The translations under genes and the position numbers were made by a program. The notes under the pieces were generated by a model. That model was not told the origin of the DNA and ran no database searches. It saw nothing but the letters and a program-made list of their open reading frames with translations. Of a stretch of 64,000 nucleotides of DNA, positions 24,887 through 35,881 are shown piece by piece (positions within the stretch are counted from its first letter, which is position 1; each line of letters begins with the position of its first letter). Source of the DNA: Ambrosia x helenae (lineage: Eukaryota; Streptophyta; Magnoliopsida; Asterales; Asteraceae); contig CM061230.1 of NCBI GenBank assembly GCA_030844895.1, positions 3,264,705 through 3,328,704 of the forward strand, in the 5' to 3' direction.

Positions 24887-25531
24887 TTTTTTTTTTTGAA
24901 CGTTAAACTTCATTAAACAACGGCTAAGCCCTCAAAACGAGGACCGCCAAACACCACATTATACAATATACAAGGGGTTTCTACTCCAATCCTGCCAATT
25001 AAGATCGCGGAATTTAGACCTACTCCGCAACCACAAAAATGACCAAGATTTAATACAGGCAATCATATCATAAACTTTAGGCACTTCTTTATCGAAAATC
25101 ACTTTGTTGCGCGTCCTCCAAATCACCCAGCAGGCCGTCATAACAATACCTCTAATAATCTCCTTCTTCCATTTTGAACCCCGAATGAAGCCTGGAATCT
25201 TCAAAATATCTTCTATGCCGAATAAGAATATGGGTTCTAGACGACACCATTTCTCGACGAATTGCCAAATGCCACAAGCGAACAAACATCCAGTGAAAAT
25301 GTGATCCGAGGACTCCTCTGCCGACCTGCAAAACACACACAACATGTCTTCCATCGATATATTCCGCCTAGCTAGCGCCTTTTTGGTAGGGAGCCGGTCC
25401 ATTTCTAAGCGCCACGCATGAATATTAACTTTAAGCGGAATCCAACCTGTCCAAACCATATTAGAATTTCTGCAAACCTCACGGTCACGACACAGCAGCA
25501 ACTTAGCGCTCCTGACTGTGAGCAACCCTTG
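24887..25531 (-). mobile_element. 5'-truncated LINE insertion with clear TSD
   Basis: The minus strand encodes 188 codons (24959-25525) of the C-terminal LINE region: WIPLKVNIHAWRLEMDRLPT, then CVFCRSAEESSDHIFTGC, then a WRTRNKVIFDK tail. The 3' end has TTTAATGAAGTTTAACG followed by the A tail (a T run at 24887-24897 on this strand). A 16-bp duplication CTTCCATTAGAGTATT flanks it at 24871-24886 and 25532-25547, the hallmark of target-primed reverse transcription. The rest of the element was never inserted (5' truncation), so there is no active enzyme. It sits about 430 bp upstream of the boron transporter TATA box. Confidence 0.9.
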
Positions 25532-25960
25532 CTTCCATTAGAGTATTAGACTCCGAACAATAATATATAGTAGTTTATTAAAATTTTATTACGAATGTAA
25601 AATGATAAACCTTAGGAAGGAGGCAAATACAATGTTGTCAATTTGTCATCCTCTTCCTCCTCACCACCAATAATAAAAATAAAAAAGGTTAAGCCAGCTG
25701 GCTTTGTAGTCTGTCAGACCATATATATTATTATTATTTTCCCAAATCTTGTAGCTGCTTTGGGTTCACAACTCAAAAATCAGTAAATAATAATAATAAA
25801 ATAATAATAATACTCTCATCTCCAATGCATCTCTGATCCATCTCAGTGGATGTTCTTTTGACCATTTTCACATCTCTAACTTTTTTTCTTTCTTTTCATC
25901 CGATTTGACACTTCCCATCACCCCATAACCTCTCCACCTTTATTATTATTTTCCCATCTC

Positions 25961-25967
25961 TATAAAT
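25961..25967 (+). promoter_or_regulatory. TATA box of the boron transporter gene
   Basis: TATAAAT lies 166 bp upstream of the start codon in a C/T-rich context typical of plant core promoters, giving an expected leader of roughly 130 nt. Confidence 0.65.
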
Positions 25968-26052
25968 CACCTCTCCTCTCTATTCCTTATTCTACACACA
26001 TTCACTCATATTTGTATTCTCTTTCCATTTAAGTGCTTCTTTTATACAAAAT

Positions 26053-26067
26053 ATGGCCACTAAGTAA
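26053..26067 (+). promoter_or_regulatory. Short upstream ORF in the BOR1-like leader
   Basis: ATG GCC ACT AAG TAA, a four-residue uORF, ends 59 nt before the main start codon. Arabidopsis BOR1 has short uORFs in its leader that are reported to take part in boron-dependent translational control; whether this one does so is inference. Confidence 0.6.
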
Positions 26068-26126
26068 TTGTTGTTCAATAACATTACCCAACAACATTTT
26101 CAATACTACAAGTTTCCATTGCTCTA

Positions 26127-29100
26127 ATGGAAGAAACTTTTGTTCCTTTTCAAGGAATAAAAAATGACCTTAATGGACGCCTCAAGTGTTACAAACAAGA
26201 TTGGACCGGTGGCTTCCGTGCTGGTTTCCGGTACCCGTTTTTTTTTTTTTTACTATTTTTTCATTCATTTACGTTTCATTATTTTCTTTCTTTTTTTTTT
26301 TGATAAAAAGAAAATACGGACATCGTGCATAATGCACTTGTACCTTTTGTTTTAAGTGTGACACAGATCTTAACAATATTAAAAAAAAACAACGTGTCAT
26401 GAATGTTGTCGGCTTTGCTAGACAATGGGTTTGCCTGGCTAAAAACTTACGGTTTTGTTTTCATCTTACGAGTTTTAGATGTAAGTCCCATATCGGTTGA
26501 TATGGGATAAACACCTGGGTGAAAACAAAACCGTGTTTCGAGTTTACTTAACGAAAGAAAAGAAAAGAAAAGAAACTGGTTTTTTTCATTCCTTCAATTT
26601 CCTTTGATTAAAAAAAATAAACATAAACAATTTGTTTTCTTTCGTTTCCTTTTATTTTTATAAAAATACGATATTTTCATTAAAACAAAATACGACAGTT
26701 AGATCACAAAATACGAGGTTTCCTTAAAAAAAATAACTTGTGCAACACAAACGAGATTTTCTTTCCTTTCATTACCGATAGCTGTGCAGCCTGTTGCTCA
26801 CTTAGAGTCGTAACTTGGTTTTTATAATTAAAAAAAATCTATCGTTTATGGCAAAAAAAAAAAAAAAAAACATAAAATCGGTTTTGAAAAGAATTGGTCG
26901 CAATCTTATTAACTGATCTTATGTCATAATATGGAATTCTCATTGGATCTTTATTATACTGTAGAATTTTGGCTCCAACAACATATATATTCTTCGCTTC
27001 AGCGATTCCGGTTATATCATTTGGCGAACAACTGGAACGAAATACTGGTATGCAAAATAGATATGAAAATTAGGCAATTAATCAGTGTGTATATAGGGGA
27101 GGGTTATCTTGAGAACGCTAAATATCGTAAGAACCGTGAGAACAAGTAAAAAAATCAATCAAATTTTTTTAATACAAACCTCATTATAATCAAAATACAA
27201 CATTAATAAATGAATTTTTTTCTAAATAATTCATCTTTTCTTGCAAAAACACTTTCAATTTTACTTTTTACACATGTGTAAAAGAAACAGTTTACACATG
27301 TATAAACAGTAAATTTACACATGTGTAAAAACAATTTATTTCCGTATACGTTTGATTTTTTACGCGTAAGTTGTGTTTTTGATATTGTATTTTAGTAATA
27401 AAGATAAGTAAAAGAAATTTTGAATTTGAATGGTTTTAGATGGCGTTCTCACTGTTCGCACAAAATTCATGTGTTCTAAAATTAACTTTGTGTGTGTGCT
27501 TAATTTGGTGAATACAGAAGGAGCTTTGACAGCAGTTCAAACATTGGCTTCAACAGCAATATGTGGAATCATACATTCCATTATTGGTGGTCAACCTTTG
27601 TTGATTTTAGGTGTTGCAGAGCCTACTGTTCTTATGTACACCTTCATGTATAACTTTGCTAAACAAAGGCCTGAATTGGGTCACAACTTGTTTCTTGCTT
27701 GGACCGGATGGTTAGTTAGTTTCTTTTTTTTTTTCGTATTGTTTTAGGTGATTAAGAAAGCGTTTACGCGTGCGCACACACACATGTGTATATATACCGT
27801 AAAAACCAGCTTTTTGCAATGCAAAAATTTTAATGTGTATAATTTTTTACATCATGTAAGATGGGGTAAGTATTTAATTTAAAATAGTCTGGCCGGAGTG
27901 GGACAGTGGGCTCTCCGGAAGGGGTGCGATTAAGCACGGCTAAAGTTAAAATTTGCCGTACAAAAAAAGTATTTAATTTAGAGTTAATTGTCAATTTAGT
28001 CCCTGAGGTTTGTCAAAATGTCACTTTCATCAAAATCTTTTTTTGTCAATTTAGTCCATGTGGTTTCATTTTTTGTCATTTTAGTCCCTGAGGTTTGTCA
28101 AAAATTGTCACTTTCATCCAAATCTTGTTAATCCACAGGGACTAAATTGACAAAAAAAAGATTTGAATGAAAGTGGCAATTTTTTGACAAACCTTAGGGA
28201 CTAAATTGGCATTTAACTCATTTAATTTAAAAATATATATATATATATATGTTTGTTTTTTATGTGTTGGCACTTGTTTTATTGTGTAATATGTTATTTT
28301 CTTGATGATTTGAATTCATTGTTGATTCTTTGTTTACTTGAAATCTCAGGGTATGTGTATGGACTGCAGCCTTACTGTTCTTGTTAGCCATACTAGGAGC
28401 ATGTTCTATTATCAACCGCTTCACACGTGTGGCTGGCGAACTCTTTGGCTTGCTCATTGCCATGCTCTTTATGCAACAAGCCATCAGAGTAAGTGTATTT
28501 GAGTTTCGGTTCATTAACTTATATGCCGTAAGTTATGTATGGGATTTAAATATTTAATCTTGATTTAATGTTACTCAGGGACTAGTAGATGAATTTCGCA
28601 TACCAGAACGATCAGATGCAAGGTTAATCGAGTTTCTTCCTTCTTGGAGATTCGCGAATGGAATGTTTGCCCTTGTTTTGTCGTTTGGCCTTTTATTGAC
28701 CGGATTGAAAAGCCGGAAAGCTAGATCATGGAGATATGGTTCTGGTATGTATGCTAATCAGTGGCAAAACTTGACCCAAAACTTCGGTGGGTCGGAAATC
28801 ACTAGTTTCGGGGTCGAAAACCAATTTTGGGGGTTGAAACCGTATATACCAAAAAATTTCTATACGAATACTATGTAATCAAAACTTCTGAGCGAATTCG
28901 GGGGGGGGGGGGACCCTGCCCCTTAAGAGCTGCGCCACTGATGTTAATATTATGTCAAATTAACAAAACCGGTCGCATGAGATCAGGGGCGGACCTAGCT
29001 TGAAGCTAGGTGCCGCGTCTGTTGCTACTCAACTTCGCGCGCGTAGTGGAAAATTAGTGGAAAATTTGTTTTTTTTTTTTTTTACGATATTTGGAAATCG

Positions 29101-30005
29101 TTACTACTAAAACGAAAAAAATGAAAAACGTTACTACTGAAATTAATTTCTAGATCCGCCACTGCATGAGATAGTGTCACAAATTATGAATTTTAAGCAT
29201 TTACGTGTAAAACGAACCTGAATAATCAGAACCAGTAGTTATGATCGTTTCTTTTTTATTTGCAGGTTGGATTAGAAGCCTTATTGCAGATTATGGGTGC
29301 CCTTGATGGTCCTAGTTTGGACAGCCGTATCGTATGCACCTTCTGCAAGTGTTCCTAAAGGAATCCCAAGGCGTTTGTTTAGCCCGACCCATGGTCTCCC
29401 GTGCATATGAAAACTGGACAGTTGTCAAGGTAAGGGGGTTTCGGTTTGAAGGATTCCCATATCTGCCAAAACCGAACTAAATGGTTTGAAATTATTAATG
29501 ACAGGATATGCTAAATGTACCAATTCTCTTCATATTCGGAGCTTTTGTTCCAGCAACCATGATCGCTGTACTGTACTACTTCGACCACAGTGTCGCGTCT
29601 CAGCTTGCGCAGCAAAAAGAATTCAATTTGAGAAAGCCGGCATCTTTCCACTACGACTTGCTTCTTTTAGGATTTCTGGTACTTGTTGACTTCTCAAAGA
29701 TTTGTACTGCTTTTTTTTGAGTATAAGATTGTTATGAACTGTGCATTCGTCGCAGACATTACTGTGCGGTCTACTCGGAATCCCCCCATCTAATGGTGTC
29801 ATTCCGCAATCTCCTATGCATACCAAGAGTCTCGCTACTCTTAAACACCAGGTAAAAACTGTTACCAAACAGGGGCGATCCTTGTAAGGGGCGGCGACCC
29901 CCCCCCCCCCCCCCCCGGAATTTTCGCTTAGAAGTTCCGATTATGTAGTATTCGTATAATTTTTTTTTTGGTATATAAGGTTTCGACCCCCGAAACTAGT
30001 GACTT

Positions 30006-30044
<39 letters not shown>

Positions 30045-31807
30045 AAAAATTCGGGTCAAGATTCGCCACTGTTACCAAACACCCCTCTTGATCACATAAG
30101 TCTTAAGACACTAACACAAATGTCATTCGAATGTGAATACGCAGTTGCTCAGGAATCGACTCGTTAAGAGTGCACGCGAAAGTATGCAAAATAACTCAAG
30201 TTTGGGGCAATTATACGGAAACATGCAAGAAGCATACCATCAGATGCAGACGCCACTAGTCCATCAAGTACCGTCGGATCATGGGCTGAAAGAGCTAAAA
30301 GAATCAACGGTTCAACTAGCGTCAAGCTTGGGAAACATCGATGCACCAGTGGACGAGACTGTATTCGACGTGGAGAAAGAGATTGATGATCTTTTACCAG
30401 TTGAAGTCAAAGAACAACGCGTCAGTAACCTGCTTCAATCATGTATGGTTGGAGGCTGCGTTGCAGCAATGCCAGCTTTGAAACTGATTCCAACTTCGGT
30501 TCTTTGGGGTTATTTCGCTTTCATGGCGATTGAAAGCTTACCTGGAAACCAATTTTGGGAACGGATATTACTTCTCTTCACTGCACCAAGCCGGCGGTTT
30601 AAGTAATTTGTTTTACTGAACCAAAGATTCTTTCGGTTTGATCTGATTTAACGCTATTTTAACTAAATTATCGCATCTGATATTGCTGCAGAGTTCTGGA
30701 GGATTACCATGCATCATTTGTGGAAACTGTTCCATTCGTGACGATTGCTACATTCACGTTATTCCAAACGACGTACCTGCTAATCTGCTTTGGAATAACG
30801 TGGATTCCCATCGCTGGACTTCTGTTCCCGTTGATGATCATGCTGTTAGTTCCGGTACGACAGTACATTTTGCCCAAATTTTTCAAAGGCGTACATCTTC
30901 AGGATCTGGACGCTGCAGACTATGAGGAGTCGCCCGCCATACCTTTCAACTATCCTCAGGTAAAAAAACCCGAACTGAAAACAGAAAACCATGGGCGTCT
31001 TTGGGGAGGTCCGAGGAGGCCAACCGGACAGGGTCCATAAATCTTTGGGGCATATTTTTTTAAAAATAAAATCCTATGTATATGTATATAGTTTTTATAT
31101 AACTCATTTAACACTTAAATTTGGGCCTAATGGACCTATTTTTTAACCCTCGGATAAGGTACGTAAATTTTTAGGGTTTTTCAGAGACGGCCCTGCTGAA
31201 AACGAAAATCAAACCGGATTGGATGGAACCAATTGAACCCGGTTTAGGCAAAATAGGTTTTTACTTTTGTTGAAAAAAAAAAAAAAAAAAAACTTTACCA
31301 ACCAAAAATTATTATTATTTTTTTTTATTTTTTTTAATAATGGAGCATATTTCATTAAATAAAAAAACATTACAAATTACATCAAGATAGCGGGAAGGCG
31401 GGCAACACGCTGTGCCGCCACCCCTTTCTGAATGACAAACTCTAACCGACTAAAAAAGTAATCTTGCCCACCCGGAGCCGAGACACTACTATGAATAAAT
31501 ATAATCAGACATTTGTTTTTTAAATTAGGAGGGAGAATTCGGAGCTAGAACGCCAGCCGTGGACGTGGGAGAAGTGTTGGATGAAGTGGTTACAAGAAGC
31601 CGGGGTGAAATAAGGCGAACGTGCAGTTCAAAAGTGACGAGCACCACAGTGACGCCGTCAAGAGATGGAAGAAGTCCACGGATATCATTGAGCGCATACA
31701 GTCCTAGAGTTAATGAGCTCCGAGCATTGCATAGTCCTCGATCAGCTGCAAGAGAACCGTTTAGTCCGATGGCGCCATCTTCGTTGGGAAAAAGTCCCCA
31801 CAAATGA
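26127..31807 (+). CDS. BOR1: BOR1-type boron (borate) efflux transporter, 11 exons
   Basis: Exons: 26127-26230, 26965-27047, 27518-27710, 28350-28488, 28579-28744, 29266-29429, 29505-29678, 29756-29851, 30145-30602, 30692-30959, 31529-31807. All introns are GT..AG and phases match. The joined exons give 707 codons plus a stop, close to the 704 residues of Arabidopsis BOR1, a plasma-membrane SLC4-like borate exporter for xylem loading. Recognisable segments are [72 protein letters not shown] and [19 protein letters not shown]. The tyrosine trafficking motifs YGNM and YHQM and the FFKG lysine corresponding to the ubiquitinated K590 of Arabidopsis BOR1 are kept. Exon 6 is 3 nt short through three separate 1-nt deficits (near 29296, 29387 and 29400) that create stops locally. 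If real, this is a pseudogene or damaged allele; if sequence errors, it is an intact gene. Poly(A) signal AATAAA at 31957-31962. Confidence 0.9.
26449..26534. repeat. Nested perfect hairpins in BOR1 intron 1
   Basis: ACGGTTTTGTTTTCA (26449-26463) pairs exactly with TGAAAACAAAACCGT (26520-26534), enclosing a second perfect hairpin CCCATATC-GGTT-GATATGGG (26487-26506). It is non-coding and probably a small foldback element remnant. Confidence 0.7.
27093..27460. repeat. Foldback-type repeat remnant in BOR1 intron 2
   Basis: The left end GGGGAGGGTTATCTTGAGAA and right-hand GTTCTCACTGTTCGCAC resemble the ends of a common plant foldback repeat, related in its GTAAGAAC-GTGAGAA core to 2757-3116. 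No duplication was found. Internally there are several ACACATGTGTAAA palindromes (about 27270-27330). Confidence 0.4.
27882..27966 (+). repeat. Small SINE-like insertion in BOR1 intron 3
   Basis: An 85-bp block ending in an A run is flanked by a 14-bp direct repeat AAGTATTTAATTTA (27868-27881 and 27967-27980). The length and poly(A) end fit a truncated SINE. No tRNA-like head is present. Confidence 0.5.
27981..28219. mobile_element. Mutator-like MITE in BOR1 intron 3
   Basis: 239 bp with about 40-bp inverted ends beginning GAGTTAATTGTCAATTTAGT and the complement of GAGTTAAATGCCAATTTAGT. A 10-bp duplication ATTTAATTTA (27971-27980 and 28220-28229) fits MULE-type insertion. The ends are related to those of 45621-45929 and 47828-56142. 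No coding potential. Confidence 0.75.
28759..28940 (-). mobile_element. hAT-like MITE in BOR1 intron 5 (copy 1)
   Basis: The ends read CAGTGGCAAAACTTGACCC and the complement of CAGTGGCGCAGCTCTTAAG, flanked by ATGCTAAT/ATGTTAAT (one mismatch). Its interior matches the element at 29870-30071 in reverse orientation. It contains a G run of 13 at 28900-28912. Confidence 0.7.
28984..29164. mobile_element. hAT-like MITE in BOR1 intron 5 (copy 2)
   Basis: CAGGGGCGGACCTAGC at the left and TAGATCCGCCACTG at the right are flanked by an exact 8-bp duplication CATGAGAT (28976-28983 and 29165-29172). It lies only 43 bp from the preceding MITE. Non-coding. Confidence 0.8.
29870..30071 (+). mobile_element. 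hAT-like MITE in BOR1 intron 8 with long C runs
   Basis: CAGGGGCGATCC and GATTCGCCACTG ends are flanked by exact TTACCAAA (29862-29869 and 30072-30079). It contains C runs of 19 (29898-29916) and 29 (30006-30034) bases, the latter followed by 15 A. Such lengths are prone to sequencing error and slippage. Confidence 0.8.
31311..31500 (-). pseudogene. LINE 3'-end fragment in BOR1 intron 10
   Basis: On the minus strand a short stretch resembling the last residues of a LINE ORF2 is followed by TTTAATGAAATATGCTCC and a poly(A) (a T-rich run at about 31311-31335 on the plus strand). Truncated and non-coding. Assignment rests on the 3' signature only. Confidence 0.45.
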
Positions 31808-32650
31808 AATGAAATGAAAACTCTAATTTACTATGTGTTTTGTGTGAGTAGCCTGCAATTTCTATAAGTTTTATTTTGTTGTTGTACCAGGATAACCACC
31901 TGTATTGGTTTCATGTAATTAGTAATATGTATATTTAACGTTTGCAGACGGTTAAGAATAAATCCCCAATTACTTTCAGGTAAACCAAATTGATGCCTTC
32001 AGTTAACGTTAGTTATTAACCGTCCATCTGTTTTACTGATGTTTTCGTAACGGTTGATAATCAAATCTGTTGTCTGACTCACTTGTTTTATGCTAATGAT
32101 GCTAGGGTGCTTAGGCTGGGTGTAGGGGGTTGGCACCCGACGGTCACCACCCCAGCATATTGGTGCCCCACTTCCGATTACACACTTTCACTTTGGGCGT
32201 GACCTGAACGCCCCTTGCCCCACGTCACCTTCTCGCTAAATTTTCTAAACCAATCAAATATTTATACAGAACGCTTTTGAGTGTTTAGTTAGTGAGAGCC
32301 CTTGACGTGATAATCAGTATTTCACTTTTTAGCTAAACCACTACAGATAGTGTTACATGCATCCATATAGCATCGAGGGTTAACTATTAAAAAAAACAGT
32401 GTCTTTTGGGGTGGAAAATGACTTACTAACAAACATGAAAGATCCTCCAAGCTGGTGATTGACAAATTTGCAAGTCAACCCTCTATTTTGAAATCAAATA
32501 TGTTATCATTTGGGGTATAATCATACTAACTAATTTTTTCAACACTAACTAATAGGTTATTAGTTATTACTATAATCTAGCTAACCAACTTATCTAAGTA
32601 CATTCATTAGTTAATTATATTTTGTACTCTTACTTTATTATCGGAGGCCC
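31808..32650. other. 3' flank of BOR1 and intergenic DNA
   Basis: This holds the probable 3' UTR and poly(A) signal (31957). A GC-richer patch at about 32095-32230 (GGGGGTTGGCACCCGACGGT...) resembles a MITE fragment but lacks clear ends. No gene is seen. Confidence 0.4.
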
Positions 32651-34093
32651 CAGTGATTTTTTTTTTACTAAGCATCGGCTCATTTCGTGGAAAGCTAGAA
32701 CTGTCAATTGGGGGTCGATTGGTTCTTGTAAAGTCGGTTCTTGAGAATTTGCCTATATATTATCTTTCTCTCTCTAAAGCTCCTAAGGCGGTAATAGAGA
32801 GTATTGAGGCGATTATGAGAAGATTTTTATGGGCGGGGTCTAGTGACGAACGAAAGGTTAATTGGGTTGCTTGGGATGTTATAACTACTTCAAAGAAGGC
32901 GGGTGGTTTAGGCGTTAATAAATTGCAAGATGTAAATGATGCGCTTCTTCTTAAGTGGACGTGGCGTTTTAAAAAAGGATGGTACTAGCTTATAGAAGAA
33001 AGTTATTATGGGTTGTCATGGGTCGAGTAGGACATGGACTATGTTACCATGTACTTCTTCGGCAAGTGGTTGTTGGAAACAAATTGTAAAGACAAGGGAA
33101 AAAAAGATATGGAATGGAAATACGCTTAATAGTTATTTCGTTGGGGTCGTGGGAGATGGGTTGACAATCAGTTTTTGGGTGGATACGTGGCTTAGAGATG
33201 AACCGCTCAGTTTAACATACCCACATCTTTTTAGGATCGAAAAACATAAGTGGGTAACAATTTCTTCCAGATTACGAGTAGTTAATGGTGTCAAGAATCT
33301 GTTATGGGAGTGGCGGTCGGTTCCTTCAACACCAGAAGAAGTTCATGAACTGTTCTGTCTCTTGAATGACATCCATAACTTCGACTAGCATGGTGGTAGT
33401 GATGTTTGGACTTGGAAAGGAGATAATAATGGTGTTTATTCAGTAAACATGGCAAAAAAGTTAATTTCCAGCTATCCTTTACCAAGTAATTTTGTGAAAT
33501 TTAAGTGGAAAGGATGGGTTCCTTTAAAGTGCAAGATAATGGTATGGAGAGCTTCGCTCAATCGTCTACCAACGAAGATGGAATTGATAAAACGCGGGAT
33601 AGCTTTGCCGAGTGACTCTTGTTCCCTCTGTAACTCGAATGGGGAGACGACAATGCATTTATTTACTGGTTGTTTCTTCGCAGTGGAGGTTTGGTCTAGG
33701 ATTGAAGCATGGTGCCGCTTGTCTCCTATTTTCGCTTTCGATGTGTCGGATCTTCTAAAGACGGTGAATATACAAGCTACTACAAAGAATATGAGATACA
33801 TCTTGAATGGCATTATATTTACTACGATTTGGGCTCTATGGAATGAACGAAATAATAGAATATTCAACGGCAAAAGTCGGCGAGCTACTGAAGTCATTGA
33901 ATCTATTAAAATGACATTGTATTTTTTGATCCAAAATAGGTCCAGATTCAAAGGCATAGATTGGAATGTATTTTTTTTTTTTTTTTTGAAAAATATAGTT
34001 AGACTTGATGTAATGTCGTTTTTGTGCCCGGGGGTCCTTGATTTGAGGACCGTCCATGACTCTTTTTGAATGAAATTTACCTTTAAAAAAAAG
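32651..34093 (+). pseudogene. LINE ORF2 relic (RT C-terminus to poly(A))
   Basis: RT C-terminal motifs LSIGGRLVLVKSVLENLP and GGLGVNKLQDVNDALLLKW (from about 32702) are followed by SFWVDTWLRDEPL and then zf-RVT (CSLCNSNGETTMHLFTGC and WALWNERNNRIF). At least two frameshifts (near 32700 and between 32987 and 33008) and an in-frame TAG at 33386 disable it. It ends AATGAAATTTACCTTTAAAA. The 5' part is absent. The antisense frame at 33472-34170 is a shadow. Confidence 0.85.
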
Positions 34094-34360
34094 AGAATTT
34101 TAGAGATATCAACAACTAAAAACCTTGTTTTTATTATAAATGCAAAGTAGCGTGTTTTTTTAACACACATGTATGTATATATGTATAAATGTGACGGTTA
34201 TCCACATGCACCGTCAATCACTTGTGAAAGGACACCATTATGTACGTATCTTAATACTGCTATACTATAAGTCCTTTGGTATTATTTTTCTTGATTGTTG
34301 TGTGTTATCTATTTTGATGTTTCGTTAATGAATATATAGCGACAGATAATCAAGAAATAG

Positions 34361-34701
34361 TTTTTTTTTAACAGCGAAACTTCTACTAAAAAGTAGAAAC
34401 CGGACCAGTTAGACACTAGAACCCCGACAAGTTACATGATAACATCTAGAATGTTGAAATCAGACAATATAAGCCAATCTATGTTACAAAATTTAGATCT
34501 ACGTGTTATCCATAAGAACAAGTTTTGTTTAATAAGATTTGGCGTCCTATTGAAGTATATATGATGGTTGTTGAAAGTCTTCTTGTTTCGTGCCTTCCAT
34601 ATCTCCCAAGCCATCACCAGTAAAATCACTCCTATCATCTTCTTTCAATCCTTTGATCATTTCAAGTCTCTAGTCATGCCAATAAGTTGAATGGTAGAAA
34701 C
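34361..34701 (-). mobile_element. Short 5'-truncated LINE insertion
   Basis: The minus strand encodes a LINE C-terminal tail (WEIWKARNKKTFNNHH; NIDWLILSDFNILDVIM). A T run at 34361-34369 is the reverse of its poly(A). A 10-bp duplication AATCAAGAAA flanks it (34348-34357 and 34702-34711). About 340 bp were inserted. Confidence 0.75.
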
Positions 34702-34711
34702 AATCAAGAAA

Positions 34712-35881
34712 CAATTATACGAAGGGCTTGTTGCCTAGCGGTATCACGAAGTCTACATAACGGTGTTCCTTCCAAAGTGACTGAGGGTTTTAGGATTTAG
34801 AAGTAGGATTCAAGAGTGTCATCCTTTCTAATACAAATAGTGTATAAAGTAAGATACAAATCTCCTATACTCAATAGATTATTAAGTATGATGTAATCAT
34901 GGATGAAGAGACGTATAAATGTGACACATAAAGTAAAAGTAAAAGGTGGAGAATTAAGTGAAAGTGTGAGGTGCAGAGGAATCGAAGGATGATGTAATGA
35001 TTTCAAACGAAAGCAGAGGTTAGAAATGGTTTTAAAGTTAAAGGGAATGGAATGAAGGAGGAGCTATAGCCATTGACTTTGTTTGGGTCATTAGTGGCAA
35101 ACATATTCATTCATGTCAAGTATCTATGTCATTCATCAAATGACAAACACACTTTCTTTTTTCATCTAACTTTTACATAAAAAAACAGGTTACATGAACC
35201 AACAAAATAGATGGAATAATTCAAGAATTGACACTTAAGTTGACTACAACCGACCCTTTTGTTTCTTGCATCATCAATGAGTGATTTTCAAGATAAACGT
35301 GTGTGGCAATAGAGTGCCTACATATTATTACTTGTTACATGGGTGTTAAATGTGTCATATTCATAGGTGGTTTTCAAGATAAACGTGTTTGTGTCGAACT
35401 CGACACAAACTCAAAAACCATGTCGAACACATGAACCCAAACATGACACGAGTTTTTGTGGTTAACACGGAAACAACCCATTAAATGTATTTTTTCTTCA
35501 TATTATTAGTCTCAAATTATAAATTTACAACAAAAATTAGAAGTGTATATAAACTTGTTATACCAAACTACAAAACCTAGTGTTAGTTTCTCTTTTATCT
35601 TTTAATTTCAACATAAAATAGCCAAATGGGTTTAAGTAATTACATAAAACAAATTTTTATTTTTATAATAAACAAGCAAAGGCGTCGAACTAAACATAAC
35701 CCGTGTAGCTAAACGTGTTCACGGGATTCAAACCAAACTAATCCTACATTCCTACATCGTTTAGAATAATCAAAGCCCCACGAATTTCTGGGTTAGATTA
35801 TGTTAAAAGTACACTATCCTACTTGTATCAATATGGTAAAAAAAAATGATAGTTCTCTCTTATAATTTGAGTAATATCTTG
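34712..35881. other. Intergenic DNA without a recognised gene
   Basis: AT-rich. A patch at about 35380-35480 carries GTGTCGAACTCGACAC-type inverted repeats and may be the end of a small hAT-like element, but no duplication was found. Confidence 0.35.

Noticed and set aside
33472..34170. 232-codon minus-strand frame
   Set aside because: Antisense to the LINE zf-RVT reading, which matches known motifs; the antisense has none.
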